Shown: in pieces, positions 32,877 to 42,761 of the stretch
How positions within the stretch are numbered: the first letter of the stretch is position 1
How the letters are laid out: every line of letters begins with the position of its first letter
NCBI GenBank assembly: GCA_905221605.1
Contig: CAJNDS010000385.1
Span: forward strand, 89,641-153,640
Direction: 5' to 3'
Length of the DNA stretch: 64,000 nucleotides
Origin: Symbiodinium natans
Lineage: Eukaryota > Sar > Dinophyceae > Suessiales > Symbiodiniaceae
Program-made: the position numbers and the translations under genes
The notes under the pieces: model-generated
What the model was told of the DNA's origin: nothing
Seen by the model: only the letters and a program-made list of their open reading frames with translations
The model's database searches: none

Positions 32877-35284
32877 CAACCATGCTTGTAGCCGGGCAGC
32901 CATCCGCAGATCGAAAACATTCGCGTGGTGTACCCATAAGGTTTCCTTCCCATGATCCCGTCAGCACTCATAGTTTTCTTGTATAGATCCAGATGCAATT
33001 TACGAGAGGACTCCGGCGCCTCTTGCCCCGTTATGACACAACAGCGTGCAAATCCTTCCACTTGCTTGCGGAGTTCCTCGTCGTTGTGCCAGACATTCGG
33101 GTCAAAGAAAGAATGATTGTTGCCAAACATTGCAGCCAAATGCAAGGAGTAGAGGCTTTGGCCGACCCCGCCTGGGGATATGCCGATAAAGCATCTGTCG
33201 ACGTTGAAGCCCCTCTTCGCTAACGCGGCTGCAGCCATGCAGCACCTGAAAACGTCGAAGTTGCACCAGAATGTCTGCGAGTAGAATTTGCGTACTCGCA
33301 GGACGTTCTCCTCTAGCACAGGATCTTTCAACGCATGTGGAATCTTGATGTAACAGTCGTTCGAGGATGCTTTCGGGACGACCTTCACTGCTGTGTCACG
33401 GTCGGCATCGTATCTGACACACAAGTCTTGATAGCACAGGCAGCTTTGTCTTTGGTCGGGCGTCTCGCACCATTCCACCAAGAGGGATATCAGCTTGGTT
33501 TGCATCAGCTCGGATCGGAGAGCGCACGAGATTTTCCAGACTCTATCAGCCACAGAGACAGTCCAAGGCTCTCGTCCATCCCCACTAACCTCCTGCGCCA
33601 CTTGCAGCGAATGCTCCTCTGCTGTGTCTTCAGGCGCAGCTGAATCCAATCGCTGATACTGATCGATATTGGATCTGCCCTGCGTAACATTACCCGTACA
33701 GTGCTCCAGGAAAGCATCATCAGACGGAAACTCTTGCCTTTTAGCCGCGATTGCATCCAGTAAATGCGAAGGCTGTCTCTTGGTGCGGGATGGCATGAGC
33801 AGGAGAAGGCCTTCAAGACGGGTGCAAAATGCATGCACCCTTCTCAGAACAGTCTCGGGAGGGACCCCGCCAAATGGAAGAAATGTACCTTCCTCGTCGT
33901 ACACGTAGCAGAAACCGTTGTGAACACGAATATGTCTCTCGCCCTCCATCATCCAAAGAAGTCCAGCGCAGTCTGCCAGCATGGGTCTGTCACCTATGCG
34001 GGCTTGGCAGAGGTAGCCGGCAACAAGTGACAGGCGCAGCAGCTCGGATGACCAGGTAGGATGCAGCTCAGTAACCTGTTCTATGCCACGTCTCGTGTTT
34101 TGCAGGATGGTTTCAGGCGGTTGTAAGGCATCAGCTGGCTCTCGGTCGAGGGTTCTTTGAAGAAGACTGTCGTTGGTCGTAAACATGTCTTGAAATAGCC
34201 GTGCATTGCCGCTGGCGCCCTTCATCTCACGCCTTTTACGCAGGAACACTTGAAAGCCTTCGTCGGTGCTTCCGGCTTCCTCTTGTAGCGCCAACAGGGT
34301 GTCCTGCGCAACGGCTGTTGCTGTCTCTGGCAACGCTTGCACGCTTGGCAGACCAGGAAGATGGATCCTTTCTTCTTCGGCCAGATCAGCTGTGTCAGGT
34401 ATTTGCGAAAAATCGCACGCTGGCCCTTTGGCTTGTAAGTGAGCTCGGCGATGTTTCATTAGCCGGTCGACGGTAATTGTCAAGTCAGGCACGTCATCCA
34501 CGAAAGCCTCGTTACATGAATTTGGATAGGCGCACACAACCTTCATACCCTTCACCTTCTTGGAGTAGTAGCTTTCAAGAATCCACTTGTAGATGTTAAG
34601 CTGCAATCTATAATGGTGGCCCTGGCAGTCCGGAATGTCTTGCAGCGGTTCCATCATGAACTTCCCATAGCTGTTGTATTTATGGGGTAGTTTCTCGCTG
34701 CGCTTCCAGTCTATCAGCACTAACTTATCATCACTCCTGTCGAGTAAAACCAAATCGATAGATCCTGCCAGATTCTCTTGGCTTGCGTGAATGGTCCACT
34801 CTGACCTATAGGCGACCAGTCCAGGCATCCCGTCGTGTAGGTCACGCAGGAAGTCTATAGCCATGTTCAGCTCATTCGTCATAGGTCCAGGGATTATGTC
34901 GGAGCCGTTCATCATGTGCTCGAGCATCGAATGCATCCATGTCCCGGCATTGCATGCTTGAAATGACTTCTTCTTCCAAAGATCAAAGATTTCATTATCC
35001 TGAAGCATGATTTCCTGCACAATGTCATCCCAGTTAGAAAGCTCTTCACGATGTCGGATGAGCTCAGTGCAGAGGCTCTCAATATCCAAAGGCTGATGCT
35101 GGAGAACCTCGGTCAATTTCTCACGGACGCTGCCAGGCGAATCGATCAGCTTCAGCAGGATGACATCTACTGGAATGTCTGAGACAGCATATTCCGGCCG
35201 GGGCCAGTTCTTGCCTGCCTTCATGGTTTGCACGGCCTGCCATGCATCGAACACTGCGGCATGCTCGTGAATCAGCGAAGTAAC
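32877..35284 (-). CDS. Polyprotein exon D: PD-(D/E)XK nuclease and SF3-type helicase, copy 1
   Basis: Numbering from 35254. The nuclease motifs are complete: GTWMHSMLEH (H108), SEW (E152), GSIDLVL (D167), LVLIDWK (D182, K184) and QLNIYKWILE (Q218, Y222), the RecB/Cas4-like order. The motif VTSLIHEH lies just before residue 1 and is in frame with the end of exon C through an 83-bp GT-AG intron (35367-35285, phase 0). After a linker of about 450 residues comes a helicase core: GISPGGVGQS (691-700), a Walker-B-like CCVITGQE (738-745) and the SF3 B' stretch ADGIMGRKPYG. The Walker-A lysine is replaced by Gln699 in both copies. Copy 2 differs by K760T. Such nuclease-helicase pairs are known in replication systems of viruses and mobile elements. 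Confidence 0.75.
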
Positions 35285-35367
35285 CTAGACGGAACGGAAC
35301 AGACCCAAGCTTAAAACCCAGACAGCGCATAACGCACATCAAATAAGGACCTGGCACTTGTGTCGAC

Positions 35368-37203
35368 CTTCTCTTCATCGAAGAAATAAGCGTGTCCTTC
35401 GGTCTGGAAACGAAGTCTTGCGTCTATTTCGTGTGGATTGATGTTAGCCAGTGCGGAACACGACTCCAGGCCATCCGTGTCGTCTGCTGCTGGGTTCTCT
35501 GTCATTTGGAAGAACGGCTCACTCGGAGAATTGCTTGCGATGACACTGCCAACCATATCTGGCAAAGGCTTGGGCCATACGCCTTGGCTAACCCAGCAAT
35601 TGCTCGCTGTGGGGCGGGAAGCACAGGACTTAAATATGATATACCCTGGCACGAAACGCTGATAACTATTCTCCAAAGCACCTGCGAAAGCTGAAGCTCC
35701 TCCCAGACAATCCTGAACTTCTAGACACAGAGGGACATGGCGACAAGTCGATCCATCATCCCGGTGAAATCCAGATGATCCTCCCAAGTAGTCCTGTAGT
35801 CTCATCACACAGTTTGGACAGTTGGCCGCTTGCGCCTGTCCGATATGTGACGAGCAGACCCATGTGCTGCACACAGGACACACGCTCCAGCGCGATGGCA
35901 GTAGCGAGTGTTGCTGGTTGCAGAAACCGCATCTGATTCTGCTATTGGGCTGAACTGCTGAAGGTACTGCGCTGAACTGCAGAAAAGGCTGCTGATGTCT
36001 TCCATGTCCGAAAGCCATGAAGAACACGCACGAAAGTGGCGGCGCAGCATCACCGTGTTCTCCGTCTATGAGTCGAGCGCGAGCGACACCCACTCCATTC
36101 AGCCCGATCGAAAAGGCTCGCTGATCCCACTTCAAGTGTAACCTGTTAAGAGCATTGGGAACTGGTGCATGCACGCTGGCTGACATGTGCGGTCTGGCCG
36201 GAAAGTCATTAATTCCAACAGACCAGGTAATGCTTTCATGGAAGATGTTATCGACTCTGCAATAAGATCGTCTTTGCCCGTTCCATTCTCTGACCCCAAC
36301 ATACATACCTCGCACATTGGCCGGCAAGAATAGATCAAAATCGGCAAAACCCATCATAGGCCTTCTCGAGCGACAAGCAAAAAGAAGATTGCGGGGGCGA
36401 GGTTGCGGCTGCAATGGAACCGTGTCCCAGCGCAGCCTGAGAGTAGCTGGTATTGGCGAAAGGAGCATGGCGAGCTGACGCAAATTGACACTGATCATTT
36501 TAGCCTTCGACGAAAGGTCGACGACGGACCTCAACCTGCGCGCCACCTCCAGACTCGGCTGGTCGGCGTTCACATGTAGACCACTCCAATGTGCCTTGTT
36601 CCGAGTCGCCATAAGCATCGCCCGAGATGCCATCGCTAAAGCATGCAGGTAGTGGTAGTCGAAGAAGTATCCGGGCATGCATCCCAACACTTCAACTGGA
36701 AGTGACGTAGACAGCGGAGCTGCACGTGTACGAGGAGACGAAAGGGACGCAGCCGACTGGAATCCAGCCCTGTGGCTCACCCCGCCTAGATAGTCAATGA
36801 AGTCAGGGTCGTCATGCAGAGCATTAATCTGGAGTCTCGGCGACACACACCGCACTCTGTGCGCCTGCGCTGGTACAGGATGTCGCAGTCTCTCAGCGCA
36901 TGTGAATCTAGCACAACACGCCAAGGCATGCCGAGCGGGAATGATCCAAAACATGTCCTCGTCATCGGAGGTTGTATCAACGCAGAAACTGATTATGCGT
37001 GCTTGCAAGCCAGAGTATTCCAGGCATCTACTGGTCAGATCCGCAGGTGCGACAGGACCTTGGTGGAAGGCGTTGCGATACCGCATGATGAGGGTCATCA
37101 CCTCGACAGGCAATATCTTCGCTGGACCTGACTGATGGGCAAGATGGTGCGTTGACAACAGCATGTTGTAGCTCTCTGAATCTATGGGTAGATTAGCTTG
37201 CAA
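35368..37203 (-). CDS. Polyprotein exon C: F-box-like, beta-rich and RING-like segments, copy 1
   Basis: Numbering from 37203. Residues 166-210 match the F-box pattern (STSLPVEVLGCMPGYFF, then HWSGLHV); a shorter second match, ILPVEVMTLIMRYR, is at 30-43. Residues 270-400 are beta-rich and SPRY/lectin-like in appearance (LKWDQRAFSIGLNG). Residues 425-466 hold eight cysteines in CxxC pairs and a His (CGFC, CPVC, CSSH, CPNC), a RING- or zinc-ribbon-like knot. Three LGG motifs occur: IDYLGG (136-141), QDYLGG (470-475) and QDCLGG (497-502). The exon ends with EGHAYFFDEEK, the first strand of the nuclease in exon D. F-box and RING modules normally recruit ubiquitin ligases. The true acceptor is probably near 37,174 (GAG|AGC), since a TAA sits just before 37203. 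Module calls other than F-box are tentative. Confidence 0.6.
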
Positions 37204-37276
37204 TTATAAGAAAGCCTGAAGCATAACTACACAGACAGATTGCTGGCCCGTACATGTGTTTATTTTCCAGTTACAC

Positions 37277-38403
37277 CGAGGAGCTTCTGCTAGGGAGACA
37301 GGCAGACTTCCCGGTCATGCCGCCCAGGAAGTCTTGCTTGCGGGCTGCTGATGATGTGTCCACAGAAGATGAGATCGTCCGAGTCACGACCACCCGGCTT
37401 CTGCGGACGTCGAAGAGATGCTTCTCCCACGTTCTTTTAGAAACGGCAGGGTCAACAGGTGACAACAGTCTGACCGTATCATCGCAACCCAACAGCCGGA
37501 TCATCATCCGTGCCCAGGCACCGACTCTCTTGACGGCCCGATCTACATCTGATATAGAATGCGCATGTCGGGCCCCATGAGCGGAAGGACGTAGGCCAGA
37601 AACTAGAATCTGTGGATCCACGAGTTCCGTTACCTTGTTAGCCTTGCACTCGAAGCAGTCCATGAAATGTCGCCACGTGCGTTTATCAATCTGGGTGCGG
37701 AGTGGGTTGGGGAAACGAAACCATAATTCAGGACAGGTCACGAGCTCCTGAATGTAAGTGAGGGCCACGCTCTCGATGTGTTGGATTCTGTGGACGATAA
37801 CGTACTGGTCAATATACTGCACTAACTTGTTGTACGACTCTTCGGAGTCAGACGCGTGTACACCGGGGGAACCGCCTGCCTTGTCCTCAATGATGATTTC
37901 ATCCTTCTTCCTATCTCCTGCGCCACATGCTACGACGAAGACAGCCTCATAAAACCCAAGGTCTAACTCGGCGACATCAATGCATAGGTTGTCTTGCGTC
38001 CGGTGGCTCGTGGTCACGTGACATGATCCGTCATCGAAGATTCGTAGTCCGCAGAAGTGATTCTGTCGATACAGCACGTATCTTCCTGGGTTCAGGTCAG
38101 TGTCAGGGTCGGAGATGCGACGGATGGTGTGCCTCGGATCACTGAGCCCACGTCATGTAGCGGTTGTACATTGATTCATTTGCTTGTCCTACAGTTATAC
38201 TTCATCCAGACTCGGCACTGCAGAGGGGCCAGCATCTGATTGCCATCACGCAATGCAAAAAAAGGGCCGTGCCCATTGATAGCGACCTTCAACCCCATAG
38301 CCCTGAAGGAGTCAGGGAGGCAGGTATCCTCGTAGCGAACGTCGCCTCCGATGTGACAGCACGCACCCTTCAAATTAGCCAAGCTTGTGTTCGACGTATA
38401 CAT
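37277..38403 (-). CDS. Polyprotein exons A and B: N-terminal part of unknown function, copy 1
   Basis: Exon A runs from an ATG at 38403 to 38189 (it contains DGNQMLAPLQCRVWMKYNC). Exon B runs from about 38141 to 37277 (PGRYVLYRQNHFCGLRIFDDG near its start, QDFLGGMTG near its end). A 47-bp GA-AG intron (38188-38142) and a 103-bp GT-AG intron (37276-37174) keep phase: A plus B make exactly 360 codons, and the later exons also add up in phase. No known domain is recognised. The small and GA-type intron between A and B is the least certain join. Copy 2 has 9 extra bases in exon B, adding three residues without breaking the frame. An in-frame stop just upstream of 38403 supports that start. Confidence 0.5.
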
Positions 38404-39582
38404 GTGGACACTGTCGACTCAGCCATGCCCGAGAGCTGGCCTGGGTCATTCTTCTTGGAAGCCCTGCTGGGCTTGCGCCGCGGTTGCCCTGCGGGAGTGA
38501 CTTAATCCGGCAGCTTCTTCGGAGAACAACTGCCTCCGCGCCTCCGAGGTATACGTTGAAGCCGCTATACCAGGCTCTCCTTGAGATTCTCTTCCAGTTT
38601 GGCCCATCCTGAGTCTGGCTGGTTAAAGACATTGAACAAATTCAAGGTTTCCATTGTAAGCAGGTTGCGACTGAGGGTGTCAAGTGAGAGGTCGTCTTGC
38701 CGCGTAGGCGGGCGGCCACAGCATGCACCAAGCTGTCGCCTGAATCAGTTAGCTTGCAAATTATTACGGCTCGTATCTCGTACTTTGACAGGCCACTTGC
38801 AGCCCAGCTGCAGGAGCAGTCGCTTCCGCTCAGCTTGTGACCATAGCCGATATAAACCCCTGTTGCGCAGGAGAACACAATCATGACGGTCGATGACTGA
38901 CTGAGATGCGTCTGGGACACACTTCCGCGCTGGCACGGGCGGAGGTCGCCTCAGCACTGTTCGCCGCTGCACCGAAGGCTGAATAAAGTCGTTGATCAAG
39001 CGTGATTGACATCTTGACGACGCACGGATCAGGTCTAACGCAAACGGACTGAACCGCTCACCTCAGGTCTGTCCAGGATTCAGCGGCGGCCGACCTAGGC
39101 GATAGTGTCAGTGAGCCTTGAATGTAAAGCCTTAAGAGAAGCTGAGGTGTGTGCTCCAGCTTCAGGAGCGTGTCTAGAGGGCACCGTGGGGCGAAGGCAC
39201 GCAATCGACACCAGGAAGGATAGGTGTGCAACCTCGGACACATGTGGCCACGCTTGCATGCACTCACAAGTTGTTCTAGGGCGGCGGCTCGTTTGCGAGC
39301 AGTTTGTCCAGCGCGGGCGTCTCTATCTCCGGAGAAAGCCTTTCGATGGGTCAGTCACGTGAAAGCCAAGAACGTTCGTGGTCATATGTGGCTTGGGGTT
39401 TGGCGTGCTCGGGTCTTCTTCGGACACGGACCTTGCATGATGATGCAGGGTGTAGAAGTAGTAACTCGCAAAACACATTCCTGCTATCAGCTCCGAACTC
39501 ATCAAAAAGCGGGTCGGCAGCGGCCGCGGCGGCAGGCCTTATAAGTTACTTATAAGCGCATCGCAGCGATTCTACCGTAATT
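38404..39582. other. Upstream region of the polyprotein gene
   Basis: Several short minus-strand frames cross here. One at about 38,585-38,710 (it includes METLNLFNVFNQPDSGW) reads like protein and may be an unassigned exon. The promoter of the big gene should lie in this interval; no TATA-like or other element stands out. Confidence 0.35.
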
Positions 39583-40119
39583 CTACCCCCTCCCCCCCCA
39601 CACCCGCTCGTGACAGGGTTCCCTAGATATCTTGGGCACACACTCCTCCTGCGGCCAGCGGCCGGTGTCGATCATTTCAGAGTTCGTGTCGTACATGCTG
39701 GAGTTCGACCTGCGCGGTATGTCCCATATATCGCACACATAGAGGCTCCACAGGGCAAGCGCGGCGTTCTCTGAGACTGCCACGCTCCGACAGACGTTTC
39801 GACGGGACTTACGTGGGTCCTCACGACTGATGGTGTCGATATAGTATACAGGGGCGCGCATCAGAGGGGTATGAGGCCCTGGCGAGATCTCGTCGGGAGA
39901 TATCTGGACCCTTGATAGAGCGCTGCGTGAGAGTCCGAACTGTTTGACATTTGAAACACTCGGCACTGGCCTCACCCATCGGTTCTGATACGCCACGAAG
40001 ACTCCTAGCATGCTTCTGAGAAGTGCTTTCGGATAGATCATTACACAAACAAGGCCGCTAGCCGAGAGGCGCCGTGTCTTTCCCCTTTCGAGGGGAGGCT
40101 CCACGGACCTCACGTTCAT
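39583..40119 (-). CDS. Possible second gene of the unit, unknown product, copy 1
   Basis: Open frame of 178 codons. It contains a strong GTAAGT donor after about residue 116 and a plausible TCTCAG acceptor some 40 bp later, followed by ENAALALWSLYVCDIWDIP and an acidic, Met/Trp-containing tail. I do not recognise a family. Copy 2 (62,324-62,887) keeps the frame with two residue changes (I to V, S to F). Direction is the same as the polyprotein gene, and it lies upstream of it. Confidence 0.35.
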   Translation of the reverse strand: MNVRSVEPPLERGKTRRLSASGLVCVMIYPKALLRSMLGVFVAYQNRWVRPVPSVSNVKQFGLSRSALSRVQISPDEISPGPHTPLMRAPVYYIDTISREDPRKSRRNVCRSVAVSENAALALWSLYVCDIWDIPRRSNSSMYDTNSEMIDTGRWPQEECVPKISREPCHERVWGGRG

Positions 40120-40255
40120 AGCGGTTTTTTTTTCGCAGGAACCATAACGACGTGGGCTTAGGACGTTGAGTGGTCATCGTCATCGTCATCCGCAAACCAG
40201 GTAATGGTTGAGAATCGAGCCATGGGCCTCAGTGTAGGTCACGACAGTACGCTTC

Positions 40256-40693
40256 GTGCTCGAAACGTGCTTTCCACAATTAGGCTACGCGCGCGACCAA
40301 AACCAAATAGCTGGTTCAACCTTGGAGACAACAGATGACGTCCTCTTGTCTCTCACAGTCTCGAGTCTTGCAGTGCAGTCAAGTTTCGTTCAAGCAATTT
40401 CAGGCTGCAACAACGCAAGACTCGAGCCGTCGGATAGCGGAGCATACATGTATCACAGCATGCTTTCCTGCGATGCCCGCGCAGAGCAGGGACTGTTTCT
40501 CGAGGAAATGTTCCCACATAGCAGCGAGTCCAACGCGCTGCGCGACTGTCAAAGGGTTTCTATCACCATGGAGCACGCTGTGTTGTGTCTCTGGCACTGT
40601 ACCCGGAAAATAACCAACAGTTTTCCGCAGTCAACTATAGAGCTTCTATATGATTTTATAAGAACTCCAACGCTCCGTCTTTTGACGCAGTGA
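40256..40693 (+). CDS. Open frame of 145 codons, function unknown, copy 1
   Basis: A + strand frame conserved without change in copy 2. It has no recognised domain. Because it sits directly upstream of the relic of the F-box exon, it may be the decayed equivalent of sequence upstream of that exon rather than an independent gene. Confidence 0.25.
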   Translation: MLETCFPQLGYARDQNQIAGSTLETTDDVLLSLTVSSLAVQSSFVQAISGCNNARLEPSDSGAYMYHSMLSCDARAEQGLFLEEMFPHSSESNALRDCQRVSITMEHAVLCLWHCTRKITNSFPQSTIELLYDFIRTPTLRLLTQ

Positions 40694-40716
40694 ACGGTTA
40701 CGTTGGATTGGAATCC

Positions 40717-40838
40717 AAGGCTAATCTACCCATACATTCAGAGTGCCGCAACATGCTGTCGTCAACACACCGTCTTGCCCATCAGTCAAGCCCAGCGAAG
40801 GTATTGCCTGTCGAGGTGATGACCTTCATCAAGCGTGC
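40717..40838 (+). pseudogene. Inverted, truncated relic of the polyprotein F-box exon, copy 1
   Basis: About 120 bp matches the start of exon C on the opposite strand. The DNA shares CTAATCTACCCATA, a TTCAGAG acceptor and then a coding piece with HRLAHQSSPAK and VLPVEVMTF; exon C has HHLAHQSGPAK and ILPVEVMTL. Homology stops at about 40,838, where short direct repeats begin. It derives from a related, not identical, element, as many positions differ. Confidence 0.7.
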
Positions 40839-41315
40839 AACGTATACATCAAGCGTGCAACGTATATAGTGAAGCCGGCCCAGCACGCAACGTATTGGAG
40901 CCAGAAACCCACACAGGCTCCGTTACCACAAAGCACGCCCTGCTGACGCTATACCAGTACGTTACACAGACTGAAATTAACAGTCCTGAGTAGCCGGTTG
41001 GACCAGCAACCCGAAGGGTCTCCGCCACCTCTGCGAAGAAGACAATCGACAGTTGTCAGCAGGTAATCATAGAGCTTCTGTAAGCAATGAACGGTTACAC
41101 TGTACTAGAATCGGAATACTGAAAGTGGAATGAGCCTCGATATCCTAGACGGATCCGCCCTCATGTAGCACACACCGCTGATGCTATACTAGTGTCGCCC
41201 TAAGCAGCCCGTCGGACCAGGGTTCCCGCCACCACAGAGCACGCTGTGCTTATGCGGGGGTCCAAACCTGAAAACCTCAACGTTCTGGGGGCCCAAACCT
41301 AAAAACCCTAACGTT
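40839..41315. repeat. Dispersed degenerate repeats at the right side of the unit
   Basis: Short motifs such as CAAGCGTGCAACGTATA (twice at 40,832-40,868) and a block with GAAACCCACA, AAAGCACGCCCTGCTGACGCTATACCAGTA and CCTGAGTAGCC recur here and in 41,316-42,761. No gene. Confidence 0.65.
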
Positions 41316-41777
41316 CCTAGCATGGAACTACCCAATTCCCGGAGCGCATGGGGAGGCAATGGGCAAATCTAAAGCATGAACCTGGCAAGAACCTACCTCT
41401 ACCCTTTGCAGACCTTTCGAGCTGCAAAGTCTTCGACACTGCACACTGTGTTCAAGGCAACAACGAGACGCTTTCAGTGCTTCGCTTCGCTACGCACCAA
41501 CCAGCGAATCAAGCGAGTCAGGACAAAACGCTCCTTCAGTGCACAGCATATCCGGAATATATAAATCCTCCCCGCCATGTAGCACTCACTGTTGACGCTA
41601 TTCGTACGTCATGGAGACGAAAACCTTGCCCCAACACGCAGCGTATGGAAGCCAGAAACCCACGAAGACTCCACCACCACAAAGCACGCTCTGCTGATGC
41701 TAGACTAGTACGTCGCAGAGACTGAGTCCGACAGCCCTGCGTTGCCCGTCGTGTAACCATGGCACTTCTATTTGAGC
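41316..41777. repeat. Direct repeat A, copy 1
   Basis: From CCTAGCATGGAACTA onward this stretch matches 42,330-42,761 at roughly 90 percent by eye, including GGGCAAATCTAAAGCA and CAACGAGACGCTTTCAG. The second copy lacks about 35 bp near the end. Coding capacity is not evident. Confidence 0.8.
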
Positions 41778-41935
41778 ATGCTACACTAGTATCATTCGTA
41801 AAGACTGAAACCCACAACTCCAAGTTGCACTTCGTATTGAAGCCAGAAGCCCTATTTGAGCATGCTACACTAGTATCATTCGTAAAGACTGAAACCCACA
41901 ACTCCAAGTTGCACTTCGTATTGAAGCCAGAAGCC
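41768..41935. repeat. Perfect 84-bp tandem duplication
   Basis: Two identical 84-bp units, 41768-41851 and 41852-41935. Eighty-four is 28 codons, so a minus-strand open frame runs through both, which explains its repeated peptide. Confidence 0.95.
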
Positions 41936-42329
41936 CACAAAGGCTCCTCTACCACGAAGCACGCCCTGCTGACGTTATACCAGCACATCGCGAAAACGGA
42001 AACCAACAGCCCTGAGTAGCCCGTCGGACCAGGGTTTCCGCCACCACAGAGCACACCGTGCTTCTGCGTCCGTTACTGTGCCAAGACAATTGACCGTCTT
42101 CAGCAGTCAGCCACATAGCTTTTGAAATCTAATGCTCCACTGGAAAGAGCCTCAAGCGGACTCAAGAGAGATCACGGACGGATGTCATAAGTCTAAAACT
42201 TAAATAGCTCTTGTCTCTAGAGTTGTATTCACAGAAGAGTCCCACCCGTTAGCCCTCACGACCCCCTGACGCCCTGTGCATCATTTTCCGAGGATGCGCA
42301 AATCGAGCAGTTTAGCTGATGTAGGCCAT

Positions 42330-42761
42330 CCTAGCATGGAACTAACCAATTCCCGGGGCGCATGGGGAGGCAGTGGGCAAATCTAAAGCACGAACCTGGC
42401 AAGAACCTACCTCTGCCCTTTGCAGACCTTGCGAGCTGTAAAAGCCTCGACATTGCACACTGTGCTCAAGGCAACAACGAGACGCTTTCAGTGCTTCGCT
42501 TCGCTACGCACCAACCGGCGAATCAAGCAAGTCAGGACAAAACGCTTCTTCAGCGCACAGCATATCGGGAATCCGTAAAGCCTCCCCCGCCATGTAGCAC
42601 TCACTGCTGATGCTATACTGGCATGTCATGAAGACGGAAACCTTGCCCAACAGGCAGCATATCGAAGCCAGAAACCACAAAGGCTCCACCGCCATAAAGC
42701 ACGCGCTGAATCCGACAGCCCTGAGTGGCCCGTCGTGTAGACATGGCACTTCTACTTAAGC
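42330..42761. repeat. Direct repeat A, copy 2
   Basis: Second copy of the repeat at 41,316-41,777, about 1,014 bp downstream in the same orientation. Confidence 0.8.

Larger units (their letters stand above)
25786..41258 (-). mobile_element. Large transposon-like unit, copy 1
   Basis: At least 15.5 kb nearly identical to 48,518-64,000. Order on the + strand: about 650 bp without a recognised gene, five 236-bp tandem repeats, a 10-kb minus-strand polyprotein gene with replication, peptidase and transposase modules, a possible second minus-strand gene, a + strand relic of the big gene's F-box exon, and short dispersed repeats. The right end cannot be set because copy 2 runs out of the window at the point matching 41,258. 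No terminal inverted repeat or target-site duplication could be identified. Autonomy is inferred from the modules, not shown. Confidence 0.75.

Noticed and set aside
28364-38077. Treating each long minus-strand frame as a separate gene
   Set aside because: Conserved motifs (VTSLIHEH of the nuclease, GWKRLELNR of the helicase) are split across neighbouring frames and are restored by short GT-AG introns.
28385-38403. Integrated large DNA virus
   Set aside because: SF3-type helicase and nuclease modules occur in such viruses, but no capsid, packaging ATPase or virus-type gene cluster is seen, and a transposase and spliceosomal introns are present.
41536-42054. Minus-strand frame of 172 codons with a repeated peptide
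   Set aside because: The repeat comes from the 84-bp duplication in decayed repeat DNA, and no homology to a protein family is visible.
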